Assembly (NCBI GenBank): GCA_019358945.1
Contig: JAHHIE010000022.1
Location: 32,838-96,837 of the forward strand
From: Stenomitos rutilans HA7619-LM2
GTDB lineage: Bacteria > Cyanobacteriota > Cyanobacteriia > Leptolyngbyales > Leptolyngbyaceae
Length of the DNA: 64,000 nucleotides
Direction: 5' to 3'
Part shown: one piece after another, positions 35,729 to 47,000 of the stretch
Layout of the letters: every line of letters begins with the position of its first letter
Position numbering within the stretch: the stretch's first letter is position 1
The notes under the pieces: model-generated
Told to the model about the DNA's origin: nothing
The model's input: only the letters and a program-made list of their open reading frames with translations
Databases searched by the model: none
Program-made: the position numbers and the translations under genes

Positions 35729-38700
35729 CTAGATATTGACAAAGGTCGTCGAGGCTTTCGTCAAAAGTGTAGAGGCATTCACACCATCGAGCTTTGCCAC
35801 CACTTGATTGAGCACATTGTCAACTAACCAGGTTTGACTGCCTCGCTGCTGTAGCTGCAAGCTACCCAAACTAAGCCCATTCCCTGAGGCGAGTTTGTCA
35901 GTACCGACTTCAAAATCACGAATGGTTTTGATGCCGTGGTCACGAGCCACTACAAACGTATCTGCACCCGCACCACCCGACAACACATCGTTGCCAAGGC
36001 CGCCATCAAGCCAGTCATCCCCAGCATCACCAAAGAGTTGGTCGTCCCCAACGCCTCCAAACAGGCTGTCGTTACCGTCGCCACCATAGAGCTGATCATT
36101 GCCCAATTCACCGTAGAGTTGGTCATCGCCCGCACGTCCCCAGAGTCGATCGTTGCCATCGCCACCATAGAGCTGATCCTGCCCAGCACCACCCGTCAGC
36201 AGGTCTTGTCCGCCAAAGCCATAAATCTGGTTGGTAGCAGCCGTACCGACTAACGTTTCCGATTGGTCAGTGCCATTGAGCGCGGTTGATGATGGTGTGC
36301 CAGGTGATGCAGGTTGGAGCGTGAGGGTAAAGGTATCTTTCACACTACCGCCCTTACCATCTGAAGCGGTCAAGCCGATGTTTAGAGGGTTTGTGGTACT
36401 CGTTGGCGTGCCGCTGAAGGTGCGGGTCGTTGGATTGAAGGTCAACCAGGTCGGTAAACTGCCACCATCGGCTAAGGTTGCCTGCAAGGTGAGTGAATCA
36501 CCATCGGGATCGACAAAGGTGTTGGCATTGACCGTATAGCTGAAGGGGCTGGCTGTAGTGGCTGTCAGGTCGGGAATTGTATTATTGGAATTGAGGGTGG
36601 GTGACTGATTGGGTGCAGCAACGACGGTGAGATTGAACGAATCCTTGCTGCTGCCGCCGTTGCCATCAGAAGCGGTCAGGTCGATCGCCACTGTTCCCGC
36701 GTTAGCATTGGTGGGTGTGCCGCTAAAGGTGCGAGTCGTAGGGTTAAAGGTCAGCCAACTCGGCAAAGGGTTGCCACTTGCTAGGGTGGCTTGATAGGTC
36801 AATGCATCGCCATCTGGATCAACAAACGTACCAGCCTTAACTGTGTAGCTAAAGGGCGTTTTCCCAGTGGCAGATAGATCGGCGATCGGTGTGGCGATCG
36901 TGGGCGCGGCATTTCCCCCAGTTGCACCGTCATCATTCTGAATGGTGCCAGTAGCGGTGTTTGTAATCAGTGATGCCCCTCCAGTTGGACTGGATAGGGT
37001 TACAGTAAAGTTCTCATCCGGTTCGATGGTCGTGTCTCCGCTCGCATTCACGGTGATCACTTTGCTGGTTTCACCAACGGCAAAGTTGACAACCCCAGCC
37101 GGTAAGGTGCCGCCAAAGTCAGCCGCGTTAACCGGATTTACACCGCTACCCGTGACCGCATAATTTACGCTCGTGGCGCTAGTGGTATCGCCGCTGCGAG
37201 TGACGCTGAAGGTGTATGGGGTTGTGCCGCTGTTGCTCTCAGGTCGAATGGCGTTGATACCCGCGATCGCTAGCGTGGTAGCAGTCGCAGTTTCATTGTC
37301 GGCGATCGTCACGGCTGCCGTTTCGGTGCCACTCGTTCCTAACTTATAGTTTCTGCCGTTTAAGAGCGTCAAGCTAACGGTTTCATTCCCTTCTGCTAAA
37401 GCATCGTCAGTCGGTATAAGTGCGATCGTAGCGGATGCCGCTCCTGCTGGAATCGTAACGTTCTTTTTGATCGAAGTGTAGTCTGTGCCATTGGTCGCCG
37501 TCCCACCAATGGTGTAATCGACCGTAAGCGGATCGGTTGTGCTGCCTGTGCGGGTAACGGTAAAGAGACCAGGGTTGGTACCCGCTTCTGCGGCATTAGC
37601 ATCGGTGGCAGCGATGGTGACGATCGCCTTATTATCATCATTGCGAATAGTGGCTCCAGCGGCTCCTGTCGTGAGGGTAGCTCCTCTCGTGGCACCAGAG
37701 AGGGCAACCAAAAACCCTTCGTCGAGTTCATTGGTGAGGTCTCCAGCCGCATTAATGGTGATTTCTTTGCTGGTTTCGTTGGGTAAAAACGTGATGGTTC
37801 CGGTGGGGAATGTACCACCAAAGTCATTGGCATCGGCTGGGTTTGCGCCAGTGCCACGCACGGTATAGGTGACTTCGGTCGTACCTGAAAGATCACCACT
37901 GCGGAACACCGTAAATTTGTAAGGTGTGGAAGCGTAATCGCCTTCCATCTGCCAACCATTGAGAATTGCAATTTCGAGGGTGGCAGAATCATCATTCTGA
38001 ATCACACCTCTGGCGCTGGCAGTGGCGATCGCCGCTCCTGCCGAAGGGTTAGACAGCGTTACCGTAAAGCCTTGATCTGGCTCTGCTGTGACATCTCCCT
38101 GCACATTAAGCGTGAGGGTTTTGCTCGTTTCGTTGGCAGCAAAATTGATGGTTCCAGTAGGAAAGTTCCCACCAGCAAAATCTGCTCCATTCGCAAAGTT
38201 AGACCCACTGCCTGTAATGGCATAATCTACACTTACAGCACTGGTAGTATTGCCTGTGCGGGTGACGGTGAACGTAAAGGGAGTTGTACCGCTATTACCT
38301 TCAGCTTGTACGGCATCTGTTGCTGCAATCAAGATCGAGGCAGGAGTCAGGGTTGGTGTGCCTGTATATTCATACGCCCCTATATCCGTTTGAATGCCAT
38401 TAATGCCATCGCCATCCCGACGCGTGGTACCCCGCCCATCAGTACCAACGGCACTACTAAAGGCGGTAGAACCCGCATCGATCGCCGAGCTACCTCCCTG
38501 AAGCGCAAAATTGCCCTTGGCAGGATCAACAAATTTGGGATCTTGTCCCACAATATTTTGCAATCCGGCAACTAAGACATTGGCAGCTTCCGCATTAGCT
38601 GCGGCAGAATCAACATAAGCAGCCCCGCCACCCAGTGCCGCATTAGGCGGACTCGCAGCTTGAAAGGCGATCGAGGAATTGTAGGCGAGGTTGCGATCAA

Positions 38701-41700
38701 ACACAACATCAGTAGAACCCGTAATCAGATTGGCACGGCGACCATCCCGCGCATACATAATGTTGTTCTCAACTCGAATGTTGTTGGCACCCGCTGTGAT
38801 AATCTCACCATTTAAATCGGGGTTGCGAGAGTTTTGATACAGCGTGTTATTGACAACATCTACATGCTCAGATTGAAAAACGTTAACGCCAAAACCACCA
38901 TTGTTGTAGACCGTATTGTTTGAAACTAAGATCTTGCCATCGTAGGGGTCTCCTTGAACACCTGAGCTTGCTTGAGTGTTGCGGTTGTCATCAATAATGA
39001 TGCCGTGTCCCTCGGTAATTTTTCCGGCTGGTAGCCACGGAATCAAACTCTGGTTGTCATACACCACATTGTTCCGCACAATCATCTTGTAGTCGGTGGT
39101 GTTGCTATCAGAATCACGGCTGTGCAAAATACTGATTGCACTTGAGCCATTGTTGGTATACCAGGATGTCTCAGAAACCGTATTATTCTCAATCGTGACG
39201 TAGTCTGCCATATTGCTGCCAATACCGCCACCAGAGAACTTGGTAATGGTGTTGTTGCGAATGGTGATATGGTCAGAAAAGATGACGGGGTTGCCATTAC
39301 CGTCATAAGTTGACGCGATCGCAATGCCACTGTTTTTGGTGAGTGGATCGTCGGTGACATTTTTTTGTGATTCGGCGTAGTCTAAGGTGATCTTGTCTTT
39401 AGCGCCAATCAAAGTCAGTCCTTCGATCGTGACGTAGGAAGACCCAGAGACAATCACCGCATAAGAACCGTCTGAGTTAATCGTTGGCTTTGCCCCAGGA
39501 TAGGCTTTGAAGGTAATTGGGTCAGCCTCTGTCCCATGCTTATCGCGAATCAGGAGTACTGTTTTACCAGGATTCTCATAATTGCCATCCATCACCAGCA
39601 CCGTATCGCCAGCCTGCACCAGGTTTGCCGCTTTTTGCAGGGTGCGAAAGGCTCCCCCTTCGCTTAAGCCGTTGTTACTGTCGCTGCCTGTGCCTGAAAC
39701 ATAATAGATTTTGCCAGCCATTGGTATTCCATCCTCGTTTTGAATATTACCTGTGGCAGTTGCCGTCGTCAGTGTGGCTCCTCCCGTGGGGTTCGAGAGA
39801 GTCACGGCAAAGCCTTCGTTGGATTCAATCGTGGTGTCACCGTTGACGTTTACTGTAATCAGTCTGCTAGTTTCATTCGCTGCAAAGTTCACCGTGCCCG
39901 TGGGCAAAGTGCCACCAAAGTCTGCTGCAGCAGCAGCGTTCACACCGTTGCCCATGACGGCGTAATCGATACTGGTTGCGCCTGCGGTGTCGCCACTGCG
40001 TGTCACGGTAAAGGTATAGGGTGTGGTACCCGTATTGCCTTCCGGTTTGTCAGCAGCGATTGGGGCGATCGCCAGTGTCGTTGGAGTCGCAACCACAACA
40101 TCATCATTTTGGATGGTGCCTGTGGCAGAGGTTGTGGTTAACGTGGCTCCCCCACTCGGTCTGGAGAGCGTGACGGTAAACCCTTCGTCTGATTCAACCG
40201 CACTATCACCACTAGCATTAATGGTGATCACTTTGCTGGTTTCACCCGCTGCAAAACTCACCGTACCTGTGGGTAAGGTGCCGCCAAAATCACTAGCATT
40301 AGCAGCATTAGCGCCACTACCCGTGAGCGCATAATTGACGCTGGTTGTGCCTGTGGTATTTCCCGCCCGCGTCACCGTGAAGGTAAAAGGCGTTGTGCCT
40401 ACATTGCCTTCGGCTTTGCTGGCATTGGTGGCGGCAATAGCGAGTGTGGTTGACGGGGCACTTGCATCATCATCGCGAATGGTACCTGTATCTCTGGCAG
40501 TTGTAATGGTGCCGCCTCCACTTGGATTTGAGAGGATGGCAAAAAAAGTTTCATCGGACTCACCCGTAGTGTCGCCGTTCACATTAATGGTGATGACCTT
40601 ACGGGTTTCGCCCGCGGCAAAGTTCACCGTTCCAGAGGGGAAGGTACCGCCAAAATCAGCCACATTCGCAGGGTTAGAACCTGCATTTGCCACTCGATAA
40701 TCGACGCTGGCAGCGATGTCAGTTTTGCCACTCCGCGTGACGGTGAAGGTAAAGGGGGTGGTGCCCGCATTTCCCTCGGCTTTGTCAGCGTTCGTCGCCG
40801 CGATCGCAAATGCTGGAACCAGCGTAGACACGTCATCGTTCAGCAGATAGCCAGTAGCCTGACCAGCGGTAATGGTTCCACCGCCGCTCACATTTGAGAG
40901 AGATACCTGGAACGCTTCATCAGCCTCCAAGGTTGAATCGGCGATCGCATTAATGGTAATGGTTTTAGTGATTTCATTGGCAGCAAACGTGACTGTCCCA
41001 GTGGGAAACGTACCACCAAAATCAGCCGCATCTGCTGGGTTGGCAGTGACACCTCTAACAGCAAAATCGACAGTGGTAACGCCCGTTGTATCGCCTGTGC
41101 GGGTGATCGTGAAGCTATAGGGAGTGGTACTGCCTGTACCTTCGGCTTTGTAATTGCCCGTACCCGCAATCGACAGCGTTGCAGAATCCTCATTGAGAAT
41201 TTTGCCCGTTGCCGTTCCTGTGTTAATAAAGGTGTTAGCTGATGGGTTAGAAAGGGTGACGGTAAACCCTTCATCCGCCTCAGCCGTAGCATCACCGCTC
41301 ACATTCACGGTGATCACTTTGCTGGTTTCACCCGCAGCAAAATTGACGGTGCCTGTCGGCAATGTTCCACCAAAATCTGCTGCATTGGCGGCTCTGCCAC
41401 CACTACCTGTGATCGCATAATTTACGCTGGTTGCACCACTTGTATTGCCGATTCGAGTCATCGTGAAGGTGAACGGTGTAGTGCCTGCGTTACCCTCATT
41501 TCTGACTGCATTGGTGGACGCAAGGAAGAGATTGCTGGCGGTCAGCGTTGGTGAGCCAGTGTATTCGTAAGCGCCCAGATCGGTTTGTACGCCGTTGATG
41601 CCATCCCCATCTCGACGACTGGCACCGAGAATATCAGTACTGACTACACTGTTGAACAGAGTCGAACCTGTGTCGATCGCGGGGCTACCCGCTCTGAGTG

Positions 41701-42847
41701 CAAAATTGCGAGCTGCCGCATTCACAAACTGTGGATCTTGTCCCACAAGGTTGTTTAACCCTACGGCATTCGGATCGTCAGACGCTTTAAAGTCACCGTT
41801 GTAGGCGAGGTTACGATCAAAAACAACATTGCTGCTGGTGTTGTTGATCGAGTTGGCTTTGCCGCCAGTTCTCGCATACATGATGTTGTTGTAAGCACGT
41901 ACATTTTGTGCCTCGTTGACGGCAATATTTCCAGTATCCGTCAAAACACTCCCATTCTGATAGGTTGTGTTGTTGATCAAATCTATAGGGGCTTCACTTT
42001 TAAAGACGTTGATGCCTGCGCCTCCATTGTTGTAAGCAACGTTGTCGGCAAACAAAATTTTGCCTCTGTAGGCATTGCCAACGGCATCATAGGCAGTGTC
42101 GATCATGATGCCGTGCCCTTCTGTGATTTCTCCACTTGCGAGTTGATTCCACGGCACCTTCTGGATGTTGTCGTGGGAAATATTGCCCCGCATGATGACC
42201 TTGTAGTCAGTTGTATTATTATCCGAGTTCCAGAGTCGGAGGTTGCTTATTCCTTGAGTACCGTAGGGCGAATAGTAGGAATTACCAGAGACAATATTGT
42301 TCTCAAACAGGAGGTAATCAGCCTCGGTGGTGGCTATCCCCGCTCCTGGGAAATTGGAAACTGTGTTGTTACGAAGGGTGATGTGGGTGGAATGAATCTT
42401 TTCAGCTTCGGTGCTATTCGTTCCATTCTGAAAGGTAGCAAAGATGCCATTGCCAGAGGTTGCCGGATTACCCAGGTTAAACCGTTGGCTTAGGGCATAG
42501 GCCAGAGTGATTTCATCGCGTGCGCCCCTTAGAGTCAACCCTTCAATGACGACATGGGAAGACCCCGTGATACCAATGGCGTTCCAATTATTGCCATGTG
42601 CTTGCAGAACGGGTGTTGCACCGGGGTAAGCTTTGATTGTGGTAGGCTGTGCTGCTGTACCCTGTAACCCGGAGATATTGATAATGTTGCTATTGGGCGC
42701 TAAATTTTCGTAAGTGCCGTTCATCACTAGCACGGTATCTCCGGCTTGTAGCACGCGGCGAACTTGATTGAAGGTGCGAAAGGCTTGAGATTCATTGGAA
42801 CCATTGTTGCTATCGTTTCCGGTTCCAGAAATGTAGTAAGTAGCCAT
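35729..42847 (-). CDS. Giant RTX surface protein 2: two beta-helix modules, 9 Calx-beta, 2 Ig-like, RTX
   Basis: A 2372-aa secreted protein, paralogue of the gene at 30256. Order: beta-helix module 1 directly at the N-terminus (1-430, MATYYISGTGNDSNNGS), five Calx-beta (~430-1040), beta-helix module 2 (~1042-1500), four Calx-beta (~1500-1980), two Ig-like domains (~1980-2180), RTX repeats (~2190-2300, GGDGNDRLWGRAGDD) and a C-terminal secretion region like that of protein 1. No DUF4347. Module 2 begins with an internal Met (MAGKIYYVSGTGSDS, codon at 39721), exactly where a free-standing protein would start, so this gene looks like a fusion or internal duplication. Start ATG at 42847 with AGGA 9 nt before. 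Probable role: calcium-stabilised adhesin or polysaccharide-active surface protein. Confidence 0.9.
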   Translation of the reverse strand: MATYYISGTGNDSNNGSNESQAFRTFNQVRRVLQAGDTVLVMNGTYENLAPNSNIINISGLQGTAAQPTTIKAYPGATPVLQAHGNNWNAIGITGSSHVVIEGLTLRGARDEITLAYALSQRFNLGNPATSGNGIFATFQNGTNSTEAEKIHSTHITLRNNTVSNFPGAGIATTEADYLLFENNIVSGNSYYSPYGTQGISNLRLWNSDNNTTDYKVIMRGNISHDNIQKVPWNQLASGEITEGHGIMIDTAYDAVGNAYRGKILFADNVAYNNGGAGINVFKSEAPIDLINNTTYQNGSVLTDTGNIAVNEAQNVRAYNNIMYARTGGKANSINNTSSNVVFDRNLAYNGDFKASDDPNAVGLNNLVGQDPQFVNAAARNFALRAGSPAIDTGSTLFNSVVSTDILGASRRDGDGINGVQTDLGAYEYTGSPTLTASNLFLASTNAVRNEGNAGTTPFTFTMTRIGNTSGATSVNYAITGSGGRAANAADFGGTLPTGTVNFAAGETSKVITVNVSGDATAEADEGFTVTLSNPSANTFINTGTATGKILNEDSATLSIAGTGNYKAEGTGSTTPYSFTITRTGDTTGVTTVDFAVRGVTANPADAADFGGTFPTGTVTFAANEITKTITINAIADSTLEADEAFQVSLSNVSGGGTITAGQATGYLLNDDVSTLVPAFAIAATNADKAEGNAGTTPFTFTVTRSGKTDIAASVDYRVANAGSNPANVADFGGTFPSGTVNFAAGETRKVITINVNGDTTGESDETFFAILSNPSGGGTITTARDTGTIRDDDASAPSTTLAIAATNASKAEGNVGTTPFTFTVTRAGNTTGTTSVNYALTGSGANAANASDFGGTLPTGTVSFAAGETSKVITINASGDSAVESDEGFTVTLSRPSGGATLTTTSATGTIQNDDVVVATPTTLAIAPIAADKPEGNTGTTPYTFTVTRSGDTAGATSIDYAVMGNGVNAAAAADFGGTLPTGTVNFAANETSRLITVNVNGDTTIESNEGFAVTLSNPTGGATLTTATATGNIQNEDGIPMAGKIYYVSGTGSDSNNGLSEGGAFRTLQKAANLVQAGDTVLVMDGNYENPGKTVLLIRDKHGTEADPITFKAYPGAKPTINSDGSYAVIVSGSSYVTIEGLTLIGAKDKITLDYAESQKNVTDDPLTKNSGIAIASTYDGNGNPVIFSDHITIRNNTITKFSGGGIGSNMADYVTIENNTVSETSWYTNNGSSAISILHSRDSDSNTTDYKMIVRNNVVYDNQSLIPWLPAGKITEGHGIIIDDNRNTQASSGVQGDPYDGKILVSNNTVYNNGGFGVNVFQSEHVDVVNNTLYQNSRNPDLNGEIITAGANNIRVENNIMYARDGRRANLITGSTDVVFDRNLAYNSSIAFQAASPPNAALGGGAAYVDSAAANAEAANVLVAGLQNIVGQDPKFVDPAKGNFALQGGSSAIDAGSTAFSSAVGTDGRGTTRRDGDGINGIQTDIGAYEYTGTPTLTPASILIAATDAVQAEGNSGTTPFTFTVTRTGNTTSAVSVDYAITGSGSNFANGADFAGGNFPTGTINFAANETSKTLTLNVQGDVTAEPDQGFTVTLSNPSAGAAIATASARGVIQNDDSATLEIAILNGWQMEGDYASTPYKFTVFRSGDLSGTTEVTYTVRGTGANPADANDFGGTFPTGTITFLPNETSKEITINAAGDLTNELDEGFLVALSGATRGATLTTGAAGATIRNDDNKAIVTIAATDANAAEAGTNPGLFTVTRTGSTTDPLTVDYTIGGTATNGTDYTSIKKNVTIPAGAASATIALIPTDDALAEGNETVSLTLLNGRNYKLGTSGTETAAVTIADNETATATTLAIAGINAIRPESNSGTTPYTFSVTRSGDTTSATSVNYAVTGSGVNPVNAADFGGTLPAGVVNFAVGETSKVITVNASGDTTIEPDENFTVTLSSPTGGASLITNTATGTIQNDDGATGGNAAPTIATPIADLSATGKTPFSYTVKAGTFVDPDGDALTYQATLASGNPLPSWLTFNPTTRTFSGTPTNANAGTVAIDLTASDGNGGSSKDSFNLTVVAAPNQSPTLNSNNTIPDLTATTASPFSYTVNANTFVDPDGDSLTLQATLADGGSLPTWLTFNPTTRTFSGTPTSTTNPLNIGLTASDGKGGSVKDTFTLTLQPASPGTPSSTALNGTDQSETLVGTAATNQIYGFGGQDLLTGGAGQDQLYGGDGNDRLWGRAGDDQLYGELGNDQLYGGDGNDSLFGGVGDDQLFGDAGDDWLDGGLGNDVLSGGAGADTFVVARDHGIKTIRDFEVGTDKLASGNGLSLGSLQLQQRGSQTWLVDNVLNQVVAKLDGVNASTLLTKASTTFVNI

Positions 42848-43080
42848 GAGTGAAGTCCTGATCTGTCTGGTGTGCGGTGTGTAGTGTTCTAAGTGGACGC
42901 ATAAACAACTATCTCAGCGAACAACCGAGGGCTAAGCATCGCCATCAAGACGTTTAACTGTCAAAACGAATGGAATCTATCCACAGAATCAGTGGGGCAA
43001 CCTGGAGGTGCAAAGTACAAGTCTGCCGCTGAGTCTGATAAGCGAAAGTTTGATGCTGGTTGCAAGTGAATAGAGCAATC

Positions 43081-43194
43081 TTAGGACTTACGCAAAAGCG
43101 GTCATCTTTCGCCCCCTAGCCCCCAATTTTGGGGGAACAGAGCCAACTAAAGCCCCCAGCAATGGGGGTTTGGGGGCAAGTGCGTAAGTCCTAA
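43081..43194. mobile_element. MITE-like element with 14-bp perfect terminal inverted repeats
   Basis: Ends TTAGGACTTACGCA and TGCGTAAGTCCTAA are perfect inverted repeats. The interior has further C/G-run pairing (CCCCCTAGCCCCCAA versus GGGGGTTTGGGGG) and no ORF. Short elements with TAGGACTTACGCA ends are familiar in cyanobacterial genomes as non-autonomous relatives of insertion sequences. Target duplication is not clear. Confidence 0.75.
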
Positions 43195-43435
43195 ATCTTT
43201 AAGGGGCGATCGCATTCTGCCCTAGCACCAAATTAGCAAAGAGCGAATGAGCAAATATTGTTCAACAACCTGTGACGCACTGAGTGTTGGTAGGTTTAAT
43301 CAAGCTTTAGGCAAACCGTTGAGGCGGGTAGAATGCAGAGTTTGAAAAACTTGGCCTTGAAGAACTTGGCGAGCATACTGCCGTTAAAAGCCAACCCTGC
43401 TGGTGATCAATTGTACGTGGTGATGCCCATCTGCC

Positions 43436-43470
43436 ATGATCAAAACGCAGAAGTGTGAATATTTTGTGAA
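43436..43470 (-). promoter_or_regulatory. Direct-repeat promoter motif, copy 2 (RTX gene 2)
   Basis: Minus strand TTCACA-N5-TTCACA with 11-bp period, 12 bases, then GATCAT. About 590 bp upstream of the RTX gene start, with the MITE-like element in between. The nearest upstream gene ends at 43598, so this is the only downstream gene it could serve. Confidence 0.5.
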
Positions 43471-43597
43471 TCTGCTGTTACAGGTCTTAATCCACATGCC
43501 TTCTTTATTTTGAGGGGATCATCACCGTAAAACTACCCGACAAACCAGGCCGATGAAACGTGAACGCAGCTACGCTGAAGTATCCTGGATGAGGTAC

Positions 43598-43975
43598 TTA
43601 CGTATCCCAATGCAGAATTGTCTGAATGTCAGCCACTAATTCGCGGGCTTTGAAGGGTTTTGTAATAATGCCTTTAATGCCAAGTTGGGCAAACTGCTGA
43701 TGCTCATGTTTGCTGGTTTTAGCCGTTAGTAAAATCAGGGGTACTCGACAAGTCGTGGCGCTTGCTTGCAATTGCTCAAACGTAGCAAGACCATCCATTT
43801 CAGGCATCATCACATCCAGCAAAATGGCATCAAAGTGGTACTCGGCTGCTTTCTCTAAGCCTTCAGTACCAGAAGCTGCGGTGACAACTTCCCACCCAGC
43901 AGCCATTTCCAGGCTAATTTGAATGACTGTGCGCACACCTCCTTCGTCGTCAATCACCAAAATTCGTTTACTCAT
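43598..43975 (-). CDS. Single-domain response regulator
   Basis: A 125-aa free receiver. IDDEGG acidic pocket, phospho-Asp in ILLDVMMPEMDG (~54), Thr in LLTAKTS and Lys in TKPF (~107) are all present. No output domain. It lies 57 bp downstream of the seven-PAS kinase gene on the same strand and is its most likely phospho-partner. Start ATG at 43975; no strong ribosome-binding site. Confidence 0.9.
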   Translation of the reverse strand: MSKRILVIDDEGGVRTVIQISLEMAAGWEVVTAASGTEGLEKAAEYHFDAILLDVMMPEMDGLATFEQLQASATTCRVPLILLTAKTSKHEHQQFAQLGIKGIITKPFKARELVADIQTILHWDT

Positions 43976-44032
43976 AAGTTAATCCCAACGCCACACTTCA
44001 TCATAGTGGGATTGCTACAGCGATCGGTGTGA

Positions 44033-47000
44033 TCAATCTTGCTCATCAACCGGAAGCATCACATAAAAACTACTGCCTTCGCCTAGCGTGCTCTCAGCCC
44101 AAATCCGTCCATTGTGTTGCTGTACAATGCTACGACAGATCGCTAAGCCCAAGCCTGTGCCACCTTTTTGGCGAGAATCAGAGGTATCAACCTGCTGGAA
44201 CCGCTCGAAAATCGTTTCTAATTTATCTGAAGGAATGCCGCGCCCCTGGTCTTTAACAGAGAATAGGATGCAAGACCGAAAGGGTGGGGGAGTCGGGACG
44301 CGGGCGAATGAGGCGGTGGCATCATCTTTCACGTTGCGATTCACCCAGCGATCGCCATCCTGCAACTCTGCACTTAACCAGACTGTATCACCGCTAGATG
44401 AGAACTTGATCGCGTTGCTCAGTAGGTTGGTCAAAACTTGAAGGATGCGATCGCCATCAATTTCTAACTGGATCGTTAACGGTGCAACGACCAAATCTAC
44501 ACCTGCACTAGCAGCCATTAATTGTGTTAAGTCAATCGCTTTCATCATCAAATCGGCAATTTGGCACGGTTGTTTCAACAACTTCACGTCACCAGACTCC
44601 AAGCGCTCTAACGCTAGAATGCTATCGACTAAATGAACCAGGCGATCAGACCCTTCAAAGGCGATCGTCAGCAACTGTTGAGCGCGATCAGAGTTTCGTT
44701 CCACTAAGCCGTCAATGAGTAAATCTAACGCGCCATGAATCGCCGTTAACGGAGTGCGAAACTCGTGGCTCACAACTGAAATAAACTCATCTTTCATGCG
44801 TTCAATCAAAGAACGCTCCGTGATATCTTCGCCAATGCTAAGAAACCCGATCGGATTACCTTGGGCGTTATGCAGCAAGGTGCAGTTCCACGCAATTTGC
44901 CTCACCTCACCCGCTTTTGTTAGCAATGGATCTTGATGATGCACTCGAAACGCTTTAATGAAAAAATCCGGCTCTATTAGTAGCTGTGGCAATTGAGATG
45001 ATGGATCAAAGACATCTAGCCAATTCCTGCCAACCAGCTCAGTCTGGCTGTAGCCCGTTACTTCTGCTAAGAAGGGGTTGGCATAGGTGATGTTTAATTG
45101 GGTATCAAAGCCAACCACTAGCAAGCGAACATCTTCCATTAACGTGCGCCAACGTCGTTCTGATTCGCGTAAAGTGGCTTCTGTTTGTTCACGCTGCCGC
45201 AGCTCTTGCTGTAATTGTTGATTCGCTTCATTTAGTTCTTTCGTCCGTTCTACTACGAGCGCTTCAAGCTGATCCTGATACTGCTTCAGTTCTGCTTCAA
45301 TCTGCTTCAGTTCCGTAATATCTTGCGCAATGCCAGCGACTCGATGGACGTGTCCAGCTTCATCAAAAATCGGGAAGGTGCGCGTTAAGACCCACCGCAC
45401 ATCACCATTGGGTTGAATAATGCGATACTCCAAGCGCTCTTCGATCGGATTCCCCAAACTTTTTAGAGTTAATGATAAGCCTGATCGATCGTCGGGATGA
45501 ACGGCTTCTAACCACGAGTGGGGTTGGTGGTAAAGGCTGGCACAGGAGCGTCCCCAAATCGTTTCATAGGCGGGACTGATATAAAACATCTGGCTGTAAT
45601 CGGGAGCCGCGATAAAGAAGGCATCTCGAATATTTTCAGTCAGTTGAAGAAATTTTTGTTCGTTTTGGCGGAGAGCAATCTCTGCTTGCTTGATCTCAGT
45701 AATGTCTCGATAGTACCAAATTCTGCCGTAATTCTCGCCGCTAGATGATTTCATGCCAGCAGAATACGCATCAAAAACTCGTCCATCTTTGAAAAGAAAC
45801 TCCTTTCGGCAGGTAGCATCTGAATTTTCACTCAAGTAGTCTGTTTGACGGAGAAAGGCTTCTGGATCTTTGAGTTGATCTAGCACGGCTTCCCGTACCT
45901 GGCATAAATCTTCAACCTTGAGAAGTAGTGCTTCATCCAGGTGCCAGAGTAGACAAAAACGCTGATTGTAAGACACAATCTGTCCGTATTCATTAGTAAT
46001 TAAAATGCCATCGATCGCGGCTTCCTGCTGCACTTTGAGCATGGCATTACTGCGCTGCAATGCCTGTTCTGCCAGTTTACGTTCAGTGATATCAGTGGTT
46101 GTTCCCACCATTCGACTACTATCATCCTGTCCATCTTGAACTAACTGTCCACGAGCCATCAACCAGCGGATAGAGCCATCGCGATGAAAAATACGATGCT
46201 CTACCGCAAATTCTGGTGTTTGCTTTTCCAGGTAGCGTCGAGCCGCATCAGCCACGATCGATTTATCATCGGAGTGAAAGACCGATAACCAGGCATCGAA
46301 ATGATTCGGAATTTCGACATCACTGTAACCCAACAGAAATTTGAAATTAGGATCAAGGTAGAATTCTCCGGTCTTGTAATTCCCTTCCCATACGCCGACT
46401 CTAGCTGCTCGTGTGGCTAAAACGTACCGTTCTTGGCTTTGACGCAATGCCTCTTGTGCCCTATATCGTGCCGCTTCTACCTGTTTTGCTTGCGTGACGT
46501 CCTGAAAATACCACACTCTACCGTAGTACTCTCCCGTAGATGATCGCATAGGAGCAGAACGGCGATCGAGCACGCGTCCATTGTGCAAAACCACTTCATC
46601 GTGGCTCACTGCATCCAGGTTTTGATAGAGACCTTCGACCTTCGTGAGAAAGGCATCAACATCTTTGACTTGACTCAGTGCTGCCTTGAAAATCTTCCAG
46701 TAATCGTTTGTATCAATAATGGACTGAGGAATTTGCCAGATTTCACAAAAGCGCTGGTTATAGAAAAGGACTTCACGGCGCTCATTAACAACCCAAAGGC
46801 CCGCAACCGAAGCCTCACACTGGGCTTGCAACAGCGCATTGCTGCGACGCAAATCTTCCTCTATGCGCTTGCGATCGGTGATATCTTTGATGACCGAAAG
46901 AGCGCAGGATTGCCCCTCTAGATCAATCACATCGATCGACATAAGACCTGTCTTCACTTCACCCGCCTGGGTGCGAAAAACAAACTCTAGATTGTTTACA

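Larger units (their letters stand above)
42848..43597. other. 750-bp leader/intergenic region of RTX gene 2
   Basis: Holds a 114-bp MITE-like element (43081-43194) and, beyond it, promoter-motif copy 2 (43436-43470). No gene is seen. If that motif drives the RTX gene, the leader is ~580 nt, of which 114 come from the element. Confidence 0.7.

Noticed and set aside
30256..42847. Many plus-strand ORFs of 60-200 codons rich in Val/Ser/Pro
   Set aside because: They are antisense shadows of the Calx-beta and RTX repeats; the same shadow recurs with each repeat unit.
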